Positions 7,751-16,341 of a stretch of DNA of 38,018 nucleotides are shown here, in pieces. The stretch comes from Nitrospira sp. GTDB taxonomy: Bacteria; Nitrospirota; Nitrospiria; Nitrospirales; Nitrospiraceae. Position numbers and translations under genes: made by a program. The stretch spans positions 1-38,018 of the forward strand of contig JARFXP010000013.1 in NCBI GenBank assembly GCA_029194675.1. Reading direction: 5' to 3'. The notes under the pieces were generated by a model that saw nothing but the letters and a program-made list of their open reading frames with translations, had not been told where the DNA came from and did no database searches. Position 1 is the first letter of the stretch. Each line of letters begins with the position of its first letter.

Positions 7751-9397
7751 GTGTCTGACGTGACAAAGATCGTTCGGCAGTTTCGACAAATTCTGCTCTG
7801 GCCCATGCAACTCACGCCCATCCGTGAGGATGCGGCGATCCAAAAGCACTGGGAGCTCTTGCAGGCAACCAATTCGAGTAATCCCTGGAGGGAGCTGGTC
7901 GATGAGTTTACAGGCGATCCTCGTCAGTTCCAGGAACGACATTACAGCGAGTTCGTGACGTTTCTGCCGTATGTCCAGCGTTTTCTCTATGGCGAAGGAA
8001 AGAGAACCAGCTCGGATGTCCATGAAAAGTCCGCCATCCGTGTCTTCCGTCGCGACGATATCGCCAAGGTGCGGATGGTGTTTCCTGGTCCTCATACGGC
8101 GCCTGCGACTTTTACTGTGGCGCACGTTGATCTGTATTTCTTCTACGACATCGATGTGGCGATTCTGGTCGTCGAGATCTACGCCGATAATGTACCGCTC
8201 TCGCAGGTGCAGAACTCACTCTTTCGTTTTGGCCGATGCTATCCCACCTATTGGGAATCTGATGGGCACGGTGGCCATTGCCCCAAGCATGTGGAGTGGC
8301 TTTCCTCGGACGGCAAGGTGCTCGCCGTGTCGGACTATGAGCGCCGTGAGAAATATCTCTCGTTCGTCTGCCGGCATCGGTCGCTCAGTCTCGCCTCGCA
8401 CTGGGAATTCCTGCTCGAACCGCTGGTGCTGCACCATTCAGAAGAAGCAGGGCCGATTCGTTACCGACAGATCGAGTATCATCTGATGCCGGTAATGGCG
8501 TATCTTACCCTGGACGATCCGGGGGCGCTGACTCGGGGAGAGTTCGCACGAGCGGGCTTGGCGGCGGCACCGGGCAGATCCGACACGTTGCCCTTTTCGG
8601 AGCATTATCTCAGTGACTTTGAAGCACGCTATTGTTACGACCGGTATTGGAACGGGCAGGGGAGGAATCCTGCAGGAACCCGTTTCATGTGTACCGGTCG
8701 CGTGTTTACGATGGTGGGAGAGGCCGGAGAACCGGCGTTTGAGGACCGCAAGACCAATCTGGAGCAGTTCCGTCACGAATATTTTCTGATGTTTTTGATC
8801 CCGCATTTTCACAAAGCCGCTCTGTTGATGCTGACCAATCGCCTGGTGGAGGCGATGAACCAGCTCGATCCCACGAAGCTCGATTCGGTCAGGCAGTTCC
8901 GCCGCGTCATTCGCCAAACACTCGGCATCTTTCTGCGCTTCACCCATCGCTACTGGTCGCATCAGATTTCGGATCATGGACAGGTGAAGGAACTCTATCG
9001 GATGATCAGTGAACACTTGGGTACCGGTCGACTCTATGAGGAGCTTCGGTCGGAACTGGAGGATATGAGTCAATACCTCGACAGCGATGCACTGCGTCGG
9101 CAAGGTGAAACCATGGTCCGCCTGACTGTCGTGGCCACAGTCGGCTTGATCGGCGTGGCGACAACCGGTGTGCTCGGCATGAATCTGTTCGCACTGGGGG
9201 AGGAGTCGACGATGATGCGGGTCGGCTATTTCCTGCTGGTCCTGATTCCCGTCGTCGCCGTGACGCTCTATACGGTGTTGAAGTCCAGACGTCTGTCGGA
9301 TTTTCTGGAGGCCCTTGCAGCCGAGCATCGGTCGTCCAGAGAGAAACTAGCGGCCGTCCTGACAGTGTGGAAGGCCAAACATGGACGGGATTCCTAA
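7751..9397 (+). CDS. Large protein with CorA-like membrane C-terminus
   Basis: A 548-residue protein when started at the GTG at 7751 (GAGG nearby upstream; N-terminus SDVTKIVRQFRQILLWPMQL). The frame stays open to a GTG at 7664 with no ribosome-binding site. The last ~100 residues carry two hydrophobic segments (VVATVGLIGVATTGVLGMNL and VGYFLLVLIPVVAVTLYTVL) with GMN right after the first, the arrangement seen in CorA-type divalent-cation channels. Upstream is a helical stretch (about 390-450), also CorA-like. The N-terminal ~350 residues are longer than in CorA and I do not recognise them. It is probably an inner-membrane protein; ion transport is plausible but unproven. A second copy of its last 147 bp lies at 21055-21201. 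Confidence 0.65.
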   Translation: MSDVTKIVRQFRQILLWPMQLTPIREDAAIQKHWELLQATNSSNPWRELVDEFTGDPRQFQERHYSEFVTFLPYVQRFLYGEGKRTSSDVHEKSAIRVFRRDDIAKVRMVFPGPHTAPATFTVAHVDLYFFYDIDVAILVVEIYADNVPLSQVQNSLFRFGRCYPTYWESDGHGGHCPKHVEWLSSDGKVLAVSDYERREKYLSFVCRHRSLSLASHWEFLLEPLVLHHSEEAGPIRYRQIEYHLMPVMAYLTLDDPGALTRGEFARAGLAAAPGRSDTLPFSEHYLSDFEARYCYDRYWNGQGRNPAGTRFMCTGRVFTMVGEAGEPAFEDRKTNLEQFRHEYFLMFLIPHFHKAALLMLTNRLVEAMNQLDPTKLDSVRQFRRVIRQTLGIFLRFTHRYWSHQISDHGQVKELYRMISEHLGTGRLYEELRSELEDMSQYLDSDALRRQGETMVRLTVVATVGLIGVATTGVLGMNLFALGEESTMMRVGYFLLVLIPVVAVTLYTVLKSRRLSDFLEALAAEHRSSREKLAAVLTVWKAKHGRDS

Positions 9398-9960
9398 CCT
9401 CGATCAGTCCAACCCAATTCAGTTGTCGGCCATCCGGCTTCTACCCTATTGAGCAATCTGTCACGTTCAAAGCGATCACTCTGCGTTGTTTAGTGACATG
9501 AATCGAAGAACTTTGTGATGCCATCAACGACGGGGATTTTCCATAGGTTCCACCATGACAGGGCTCCGACAAGATCTGTGTGATCGAGATCTGGATAGAT
9601 GCGTGATCGTACGCAACCGCCGTGTCGCATGATGCGTTGCTCGAACTTTTCAAAAACATTGAACGGGTGAGGAGCTGAGTGTACGCAATATTAGCGATAC
9701 GATAATGAATCGCTGATACAGCGCTTGCGGATTGTCGTGCAATGCTGGCGCCATTTCCACTACAGAATGTTGATGAGCTCTATAAGAATCATCCTGTATC
9801 TATTGTGATCCACCCTGTATCTATCTGGATACCATGAGTTCCGCGGAGCTATTGAACGAACCGGGAAACACTCAAGAAGCCATATAGAGCAGATCGGATC
9901 GCTTATTGCACGACCAACGCAAACAGGAACCTCAATTTTCGGTCAGTACTGAGGTGAACC
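9398..9960. other. 563-bp gene-free stretch before the sigma-54 activator
   Basis: No convincing gene on either strand. It is visibly richer in A and T than its flanks. The only structure seen is the direct repeat at 9793-9824 and a ribosome-binding site (GAGGTG) just before 9961. The promoter of the activator gene must lie here but no clear -35/-10 pair could be picked. Confidence 0.4.
9793..9824 (+). repeat. Direct repeat, possible operator
   Basis: CCTGTATCTAT occurs at 9793-9803 and again at 9814-9824, exactly 21 bp apart, two helical turns, about 140 bp before the activator start. This spacing would suit a dimeric or cooperative regulator binding one face of the DNA. It could be chance; no other copy was seen. 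Confidence 0.35.
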
Positions 9961-10989
9961 ATGGAACAATTTGAGGAAATGGTCGGAACAAGCCCCTCCA
10001 TTCGCGCGGTCTTCGACTTGGTCCGTAAAGTGGCGAAAACAGACATGCCTGTATTGATTACCGGTGAAACGGGTACAGGCAAAGAACTGACCGCGCGAGC
10101 CATTCATGCACAGAGCTTCCGGAACCATGAGTCATTCGTGCCGATCAATTGCGGTGCCATCCCAGACACGTTGTTGGAATCTGAACTCTTTGGGCACGAA
10201 CGAGGAGCCTTTACAGGGGCCGTTCAGCAAAAGAAAGGCAAGATCGAAGCGGCGGCGGGCGGCACCCTGTTTCTTGATGAAGTCGGCGATCTCCTTCCGC
10301 CGCTCCAAGGCAAGCTGCTTCGTTTTTTGCAGGACGGCACGTTCGAACGAATCGGCGGTCAGCAGGTTCTTCGCGTCAATGCGCGGGTGATCGCTGCGAC
10401 GAACGTTGATCTGAAGGCAGCCATGGACAAAAATCTGTTCCGCGAGGACCTCTATTATCGCTTGGGGGTGATGCACATTCATCTCCCTCGGCTTCGGGAG
10501 CGAGGCGAAGACACCTCGATCATGGCCATGCTTTTTCTCAGGCGCGCTGCTGCTGTTTATGGGAAGCCGATACGGGGCTATACCTCTGCTGCCATCAAAG
10601 CGATTCAGTCCTATTCCTGGCCTGGCAACGTACGGGAACTCAGCAATAAAGTGAGGCGCGCCGTTGTCATGGCGGAAGGTGACGACATTACGCCTCGCGA
10701 TTTGGATTTGACCTGCGAGACCCTCCAGTCTGGAGACTCGCTGGCTTCCTTACGGGCGGCGCACCGCCGGATTGAAGTGGAGCTGATCGTCAAGGCGATC
10801 TGTGTGCATCGAGGGAACTTGACCCGTGTGGCACACGACCTTGAAGTAAGTCGAACGACGTTGTACAGAAAACTCCAGGTCTACAACCTTGAAAAGCTCG
10901 TGCCATCCCACCCCATCCGTTCCGTGATTTTTCACACTGGCGCCGAGTCATTGGATTGTAATGGAGCCCCTGATGCGGTGAGCGCGTGA
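9961..10989 (+). CDS. Sigma-54-dependent transcriptional activator without sensory domain
   Basis: A 342-residue bacterial enhancer-binding protein. From the first residues it is an AAA+ domain: Walker A GETGTGKE (35-42), the sigma-54 contact loop GAFTGA (82-87), Walker B GGTLFLDE (100-107) and WPGNVREL (220-227). A Fis-type helix-turn-helix follows (about 286-305, LTRVAHDLEVSRTTLYRKLQ). There is no receiver, GAF or PAS domain before the AAA+ core, as in PspF and HrpS, so activity must be set by expression level or a partner protein. Start ATG has GAGGTG 5 nt upstream. It lies directly before the RiPP-like gene set. Two duplicated upstream regions there carry palindromes plus -24/-12-like elements, making it the obvious local regulator (inference). 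Confidence 0.9.
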   Translation: MEQFEEMVGTSPSIRAVFDLVRKVAKTDMPVLITGETGTGKELTARAIHAQSFRNHESFVPINCGAIPDTLLESELFGHERGAFTGAVQQKKGKIEAAAGGTLFLDEVGDLLPPLQGKLLRFLQDGTFERIGGQQVLRVNARVIAATNVDLKAAMDKNLFREDLYYRLGVMHIHLPRLRERGEDTSIMAMLFLRRAAAVYGKPIRGYTSAAIKAIQSYSWPGNVRELSNKVRRAVVMAEGDDITPRDLDLTCETLQSGDSLASLRAAHRRIEVELIVKAICVHRGNLTRVAHDLEVSRTTLYRKLQVYNLEKLVPSHPIRSVIFHTGAESLDCNGAPDAVSA

Positions 10990-11112
10990 CCAGGGGATGT
11001 GAACGGGCATGCGTTCTAAAACCCTCTCAACCGGAACGTGGCATAAGGACTGTGTTTCGTACTGAAATGCGTTCCTTCCTAGAAAACCATTCCAGGACGA
11101 GCGATACCATTC

Positions 11113-11300
11113 GAATCTGTCCAATAATAGAACGGTGCACCATGCACCATCGATTTTTTCTCAATGGCGTCGAAGCCGCGGATTGCCAATAGGGACAAGC
11201 ACTTCAGCGAACCGATAAGAGAGCGGCTCTTTGGATAGCCCTTTCGTGCTTTACGCTGGAACTGTCCAATAGTAGGACAATCGTCGACAGAAACTTCTAC
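11113..11300 (+). repeat. Duplicated regulatory region, copy A
   Basis: About 190 bp that match 16342-16529 with few gaps. Strongest blocks are AATAGGGACAAGCACTTCAG (from 11188), CGATAAGAG, GCTCTTTGGATA and the palindrome at 11263-11279. At these blocks the offset between copies is exactly 5229 bp. The 10990-11614 interval has no gene; this repeat and the -24/-12-like element are its content. Confidence 0.8.
11263..11279. promoter_or_regulatory. Palindromic site, candidate activator-binding site (copy A)
   Basis: TGTCCAATAGTAGGACA is an inverted repeat TGTCC-N7-GGACA. A diverged version (TGTCCAATAATAGAACG) lies at 11119-11135. The site sits 100 bp upstream of the -24-like element at 11363, the distance usual for enhancer sites of sigma-54 activators. 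Binding by the 9961 product is inference. Confidence 0.5.
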
Positions 11301-11362
11301 TTATACCTTCCATCTCGCGGTCCCATTTCCAAAACCCACATCAATTCACACTGTTGTCATCT

Positions 11363-11378
11363 GGGCATCTGAATTGCT
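11363..11378 (+). promoter_or_regulatory. Sigma-54-like -24/-12 element (copy A)
   Basis: GGGCATCTGAATTGCT fits the -24/-12 pattern: GG, then 10 nt, then GC, with CA after GG and TTGC at -12. Transcription would start near 11390 and give a leader of about 225 nt before 11615. No competing sigma-70 pair is obvious. Confidence 0.45.
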
Positions 11379-11614
11379 GAGTTTGAATTGTTGAGTACGT
11401 GAATCGAGATGGCATGGAGGTGTACGGCCGTCAAGGCAAACCATTGAGTGCGGGATGTTTTCCCCCATTCACGTTCCTTCTAAAGAGGCCTATCATGAAT
11501 CTCCATGGTTGTGCTGGTCGGGTTCGTGTGTTCCTCCTTGCCAAGGATTGCGCTTGGGAAGATCGAATATGACCAATGTGGCGAGCTGTCATACCAACTA
11601 AACAGGAGGGGATT

Positions 11615-12130
11615 ATGGCCACTGAAGATAGTATCAAGAGACTCGAGGAACGATTGACGCGACTGGAGGCAAATCTGGCCCAGCAGCCACAAGTTGGGCC
11701 TGGTGGACTTACATCTCCCGGCGGAACGGTAGTGGATCCGGCACCGTGGGGCGGAGGAGGCTGGGGATATCGTCCGCCATCCTGGGGAGGTTGGGGATAT
11801 CATCGGTGGCCGACTCCGGTTGTCGATCCGGGACCATTCCCCACACCGATAGTTGATCCAGGCCCGTTTCCCCCTCCAGTTGTTGCGGACCCCGCCCCTT
11901 ACCCGTGGCAATGGGGAGGAGGAGCTGTTGTGCGGCAGACGGCTGGCACGACCCTAGGACGGATTGGCCAAATCGGCGATCCGCCGCCGATTGACGTGAG
12001 CCGATTTTCGATTTCCCAACTCGAGTCCTCGTTGCACACAATAGAAGCCGAAAGGGCCCGTTTGAACTCGATGGAGACGATGATCAAGCAGCAGCTAGAT
12101 GCTTTGAAGAGACAACAGGGAAAGGGCTAG
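11615..12130 (+). CDS. Coiled-coil protein with Trp/Gly- and Pro-rich repeats
   Basis: A 171-residue protein that I do not recognise as a family. Start ATG 11615 has an excellent ribosome-binding site (AGGAGGGG). Residues 4-25 form a short coiled coil (DSIKRLEERLTRLEANLA). The middle (about 30-110) is unusual: WGGGGWGYRPPSWGGWGYHR, then three Pro-rich units PVVDPGPFP, PIVDPGPFP and PVVADPAPYP, then WQWGGG. Residues 133-168 are again helical (QLESSLHTIEAERARLNSME). It is the first gene of the transcription unit containing the two radical SAM enzymes. It could be a modified peptide substrate, since Trp/Gly-rich stretches are known radical SAM targets, or a structural or partner protein. I cannot decide between these. 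Confidence 0.75.
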   Translation: MATEDSIKRLEERLTRLEANLAQQPQVGPGGLTSPGGTVVDPAPWGGGGWGYRPPSWGGWGYHRWPTPVVDPGPFPTPIVDPGPFPPPVVADPAPYPWQWGGGAVVRQTAGTTLGRIGQIGDPPPIDVSRFSISQLESSLHTIEAERARLNSMETMIKQQLDALKRQQGKG

Positions 12131-12198
12131 CCGGCAAAGTTTGCTCCTTGGACGAATCCTTAGCAGGCTTAATCCGGCCCGAAAGTAAAGGTGTGCAT

Positions 12199-13905
12199 AT
12201 GCGAATACTCCCTTCTTCCGATTCAATGCGAATACCGACCTTCGATCAAGGGGGCCGCCCACAAAAGGTTCTGCTGATTGGCTTCCAAGACCAGGACAAC
12301 CTCGGTTTGCGGTATTTGATGTCGGCGGTGAATGCCTCGGGTCATCAGGCCTTCATCATGACCTACGGTTCAGACCCAGGTTCAATCCTCAAGCGCATCG
12401 TGAGAGACAAACCAGATGTCATCGGGTTCTCGTTAATATTTCAGTACATGGCGCCCGACTTTGGCAGAGTCATTACCGCTCTTCGAAAGGCTGGGGTAGT
12501 TGCCCATTTCACTATGGGAGGTCACTACGCCAGTTTCGAACCACGAGAGATTCTCATGCACATGCCCGGCCTTGATTCCGTAGTGCGCTTTGATGGTGAA
12601 ATAACGCTGGTCAAACTGTTGCACTGTCTCGGTACCGGTTCAGACTGGCGAACCCTTCCTGGGATTGCATTCCGCACAGACGACAATGAAATCAAGGTAG
12701 CGCCTTTGGCGACGGTGGTGGAGGACCTTGATATTCTCCCAATGCCCGATCGTGAATCGATCGACTATGAAGGACACCCGATGCCCACGGCCTCGATTCT
12801 CGGTAGTCGCGGTTGTCCTTGGGATTGTTCCTTCTGTAGCATCCGACCATTTTATGAGGAGCAGGGCGGCCCACTTCGTCGGCTGCGCGCCCCGCAGGCG
12901 ATCGTTAACGAGATGATCCATCTGCACCGCAACCGGCAGGTCCCGATCTTTCTGTTTCAGGACGATGACTTTCTGGCGGGTGGGAAAAGCGCAAAGAACT
13001 GGGCAATCGAGATAGCAGATCTCCTCATGAACGCGGGTTTCGGCGGAGCGGTGACATTCAAGATCAGCTGCCGGTCCGATGAGATCACTGAGGATGTGTT
13101 GAAGCGATTAGTTGCGGGAGGACTGACACACGTTTACATGGGAGTCGAATCGGGCGATGAAGAAGGCCTTCTGAACATGAGCAAGCGGCTGAAGCCGGAG
13201 GCACATTTAAAGGCCGGCCGGATATTGAAACAGGTCGGACTTTCCTTCGATTTTGGCTTCATGCTGGTCGATCCCTACTCCACGATTCGCAGTATCCGGC
13301 AGAATATCGATTTTCTAGAATCCTTCATAGGAGATGGATGGACGGTCGCACCGTTCTGCCGAATGTTGCCTTACGCCGGTACGCCCATCAAGCGCAGGCT
13401 CGAATCGGAAGGGCGTCTGATAGGAACTCCCTTCGAGCCTGATTACAAGTTCCTCGACCCGAAGTTGGATCTCTTCTACGACTGGATGGTCAAGACATTC
13501 TACGAAAGGAACTTCACAAATCAGGGGCTTTGCCACATATTGCGAGGCCTACTCTTCGAAGCACACTTACGACTGGCGGCGCGGAACCGCGTTTCAGATG
13601 CTCAAAAAGCATACCTGCATTACTTGACAGCGATCTGTAACAGTGTGGCGTGTTACACGCTGCGTTGCGCTATAGACCATATCGAAGCAACCCCACTGTC
13701 GAGGCTCAATCAGGATCCGGGTTATCTGGAAGGCCTGACAGCGCATGAAAAGCGAGAAGAGACACGCCTTGTCGCTGAAGTGGGGCAATATTACAGATGG
13801 GTCCATCAGGATAACGGTCCGATACCAGGCCCGGTCGGCGGCTTCGACAAGTCCTGGACCTTCCACGAAGGTGATCGCGAGGCGGCTGGTGTCGGTGCAG
13901 CCTGA
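12199..13905 (+). CDS. Cobalamin-binding radical SAM enzyme
   Basis: A 568-residue enzyme. Residues 16-150 form a Rossmann-like B12-binding domain (KVLLIGFQDQDNLGLRYLMS, PDVIGFSLIF, FTMGGHYASFEP). A radical SAM barrel follows with the canonical cluster motif C206-x3-C210-x2-C213 (GSRGCPWDCSFCS), then FLFQDDDF and THVYMGVESGDEEGL. Such enzymes cleave SAM reductively and, with cobalamin, often methylate unreactive carbons; other chemistries occur. I start it at the ATG at 12199 (AAAGGTG just upstream); the frame extends to a TTG at 12148. It follows the coiled-coil gene by 68 bp and is followed after 43 bp by a second B12 radical SAM gene. Context points to peptide maturation, but the substrate is not shown by sequence. 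Confidence 0.85.
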   Translation: MRILPSSDSMRIPTFDQGGRPQKVLLIGFQDQDNLGLRYLMSAVNASGHQAFIMTYGSDPGSILKRIVRDKPDVIGFSLIFQYMAPDFGRVITALRKAGVVAHFTMGGHYASFEPREILMHMPGLDSVVRFDGEITLVKLLHCLGTGSDWRTLPGIAFRTDDNEIKVAPLATVVEDLDILPMPDRESIDYEGHPMPTASILGSRGCPWDCSFCSIRPFYEEQGGPLRRLRAPQAIVNEMIHLHRNRQVPIFLFQDDDFLAGGKSAKNWAIEIADLLMNAGFGGAVTFKISCRSDEITEDVLKRLVAGGLTHVYMGVESGDEEGLLNMSKRLKPEAHLKAGRILKQVGLSFDFGFMLVDPYSTIRSIRQNIDFLESFIGDGWTVAPFCRMLPYAGTPIKRRLESEGRLIGTPFEPDYKFLDPKLDLFYDWMVKTFYERNFTNQGLCHILRGLLFEAHLRLAARNRVSDAQKAYLHYLTAICNSVACYTLRCAIDHIEATPLSRLNQDPGYLEGLTAHEKREETRLVAEVGQYYRWVHQDNGPIPGPVGGFDKSWTFHEGDREAAGVGAA

Positions 13906-13948
13906 CGTGCTCCACGACGATTGGCTCGCTCTGAGTGCCCCTCGGCCA

Positions 13949-15868
13949 ATGAGCAATGCGATGACAACAGACGTCATTCTCATCTCCATGCCTTTCGCGG
14001 AGGTGCGGAGGCCCTCAATCGCTCTCGGCCTACTGCGGGCATCGCTTGCGCATACCGACATTCGGAACGAAGTCATCTACGCCACCTTCTCTTTTGCTGA
14101 GACCATTGGCTTGGTGTCCTACCAAGCGATGCAATCAGCCCCCACCGATCATTTACTTGGTGAATGGTGCTTCGCCAGCCATCTGTTCTCTGTAGTTGCG
14201 GAGAAAGATGAAGAGTACCTGAATCTGGTACTGGAAGTGCGATCCCAAGGGTTTCCTCCCGACCTCCAACAGAGGAAGGACCTGATGTATTGGGTACGTG
14301 CACAGAGCATTGCGTATGTGGATCGACTGGCTGAGGACATCGTGGCGCGCCAGCCTCGTATCGTTGGATGCAGCACCGTATTCCAGCAGCATTGTGCTTC
14401 TCTGGCACTGCTCAAACGAATTCGTGAGATGAGTCCCCAGACCGTCTTGCTAATGGGTGGCGCCAATTGTGAAGGGGAAATGGGCGTGGAAACTCTTCGG
14501 AGTTTTTCGTGGGTGGATTGTGTCGTTTCAGGCGAAGCAGACCTCATGTTTCCGTCTCTTTGTCGTGCATTACTCGATCATGGTCGGGGCATTAATGCGG
14601 CGGTTCTCCCGCCTGGTGCTATTTCGCAGGCCGACCTTCGGAATGTGTTGCCGGTTGTGTCACCGAACGGCTCATCACCGCCGCGTCCGATGATTCACGA
14701 TATGGATGCGCTGCCTATTCCAGATTACGATCACTACTTTGAAATGCTGAAAGGTTCAACATTATCAAACCTACTTGAGCCTGAGTTATTGGCAGAAAGC
14801 TCCCGCGGCTGCTGGTGGGGAGAGAAGTCTCATTGCACCTTCTGTGGCTTGAATGGTACCGGGATGAAGTATCGTTCGAAATCCGCTAAGCGGCTTCTTG
14901 CCGAGTTGTCGGAGCTTTCCGGTCGCTACGGTATCCGAACCATTCAATTCGTCGACAACATTCTCGATCTATCCTATTTCAACACGGTGTTGCCGGAGCT
15001 GGCCGCAGCCAAGGAGAGGTACGCTATTTTTTATGAGACCAAGGCGAATCTCAAGCGCAACCAGGTCGAACTGTTAGCCAATGCGGGGGTGCGCTGCATT
15101 CAACCAGGGATCGAAAGTCTCGACGACAACGTGCTTAGTCTCATCGGGAAGGGGAACTCCACCCTCATAAACCTGCAGCTTCTGAAATGGTTGAATGAGT
15201 TCGGCATTGACGCTGCCTGGAACATGCTCAGCGGAATCCCTGGTGAATCGGATAGCTGGTATGCTGAAATGGCCGAATGGCTTCCCGCGATCTTCCATCT
15301 CCAACCTCCCACAGGTGTAAATCGAGTTCGCTATGACCGGTTCAGTCCGTATCACATGCGACCGCAGGACTTTGGCTTGATGCTCGAGCCGAGTCGGGCC
15401 TATGCGTATGTGTATGATCTGCCGAGAGAATCGTTGATGAAGCTTGCATACTCATTTGAAGACAGCGCACAGAGAATGCATATCCATCGCGGGCTGCAGG
15501 AACGGCCCGGCCAAAAGAAATTACAGGAAGTGGTACAGCAATGGAACCATATCTGGAGGAACTCGCGGTCGGTTTTGCGTGTGTATGATGATGGCCACTG
15601 TCTGCAAATTGTCGACACTCGCCCCTGTGCATACCAGACGGGCTGGACGTTGAGAGATTTGGAGGCCGAGCTCTATCGTTTATGCGACTGCGCGCAAACA
15701 CCCACGGCCCTCCTAGAGCAGCTGTCGACGCGGCGTGGAACAAAGGTCTTCATGGAAGAGGTACAACCCGCGATCGAAAGCTTGTGTCGGGCCAAGCTTC
15801 TATTGCGACTGAACCATAAGCTGCTTAGCATCGGGGTTAGCACAAAAAATGCCTTCATGGGGGTCTGA
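13949..15868 (+). CDS. RiPP maturation radical SAM protein 1 family enzyme
   Basis: A 639-residue cobalamin-binding radical SAM enzyme. The N-terminus VILISMPFAEVRRPSIALGL and the segment IVGCSTVFQQHCASLALLKR, with LLMGGANCEGEMG, form the B12 domain. The cluster motif is the unusual C288-x7-C296-x2-C299 within GCWWGEKSHCTFCGLNG, a signature I recognise for the RiPP maturation radical SAM protein 1 family. Downstream FVDNILDLSYFNTVLPEL, VRCIQPGIESLDD and NMLSGIPGE agree. Members sit beside precursor peptides and are thought to modify them, mostly by C-methylation. The start is uncertain: ATGs at 13949 and 13961 both give a sensible N-terminus, while the frame is open back to 13745, overlapping the previous gene. 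No strong ribosome-binding site is seen, which suggests translational coupling. Confidence 0.9.
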   Translation: MSNAMTTDVILISMPFAEVRRPSIALGLLRASLAHTDIRNEVIYATFSFAETIGLVSYQAMQSAPTDHLLGEWCFASHLFSVVAEKDEEYLNLVLEVRSQGFPPDLQQRKDLMYWVRAQSIAYVDRLAEDIVARQPRIVGCSTVFQQHCASLALLKRIREMSPQTVLLMGGANCEGEMGVETLRSFSWVDCVVSGEADLMFPSLCRALLDHGRGINAAVLPPGAISQADLRNVLPVVSPNGSSPPRPMIHDMDALPIPDYDHYFEMLKGSTLSNLLEPELLAESSRGCWWGEKSHCTFCGLNGTGMKYRSKSAKRLLAELSELSGRYGIRTIQFVDNILDLSYFNTVLPELAAAKERYAIFYETKANLKRNQVELLANAGVRCIQPGIESLDDNVLSLIGKGNSTLINLQLLKWLNEFGIDAAWNMLSGIPGESDSWYAEMAEWLPAIFHLQPPTGVNRVRYDRFSPYHMRPQDFGLMLEPSRAYAYVYDLPRESLMKLAYSFEDSAQRMHIHRGLQERPGQKKLQEVVQQWNHIWRNSRSVLRVYDDGHCLQIVDTRPCAYQTGWTLRDLEAELYRLCDCAQTPTALLEQLSTRRGTKVFMEEVQPAIESLCRAKLLLRLNHKLLSIGVSTKNAFMGV

Positions 15869-15892
15869 CATGAGTATTGATTTATTTTTCAA

Positions 15893-16247
15893 CTGGGCCT
15901 CACCTTCCTGTACCTGAACGATCCGGTCGTCTTCTTCAGCAGCTGAGCTTCATGCATAATATCCCCTGCGATGTCGGCGGCGGGATCGGACATGTCGATT
16001 CTGTAGGCGGCAATGCCAATTTGGGCCTCGGCGTGTCGCTGAATGAAAGACTGTCGTTGACCCGGGGGTACGATCGTACCGTTTTTGGGAGACTCGCTTC
16101 CGTTTCCAACCTGCTCCTGATCACCGCGCCTCAAGGCACTCAGATTATGAGCTTGCTCATCGGCGGCACGTATGAAGGAGCACTCGCAACTATATCAACT
16201 TTGTCGTCGGGGATGGGGTGACACGAGGAGCGCGGATCTTTAAGTGA
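15893..16247 (+). pseudogene. Decayed outer-membrane/transporter-like protein, C-terminal part
   Basis: Three short frames read in succession give the end of a beta-rich outer-membrane protein. Frame one (15893-15946) gives LGLTFLYLNDPVVFFSS-stop. Frame two (about 15944-16175) gives DVGGGIGHVD, LGLGVSLNERLSLTRGYDRT and SLLIGGTY. Frame three (about 16180-16247) gives TRNYINFVVGDGVTRGARIF-stop. The pattern of conserved Gly and aromatic strands (YDRTVFGR, LLIGGTY, INFVVGDGVTR) resembles the MetA-type outer-membrane transporter family. At least two frameshifts are needed and the N-terminal part is absent. It follows the radical SAM gene by only about 25 bp and so was probably part of that unit, perhaps its outer-membrane export step, now lost. 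Confidence 0.6.
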
Positions 16248-16341
16248 CGCCACGAATTCCGACGGCCTTCTCCTTCTAGAAAATAGGTACATTGCGATGT
16301 GTCCACCGTCCGTCCCTCGAAACTGACTGGAGAGAGAATGA

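Noticed and set aside
9441..9659. 72-codon minus-strand frame in the AT-richer intergenic region
   Set aside because: No ribosome-binding site, no recognisable motif and unremarkable composition.
13745..13948. Upstream extension of the second radical SAM gene to the ATG at 13745
   Set aside because: It would overlap the first radical SAM gene by 160 bp and adds a low-quality, Arg/Ser-rich sequence before the recognisable start VILISMPFAEVRRPS.
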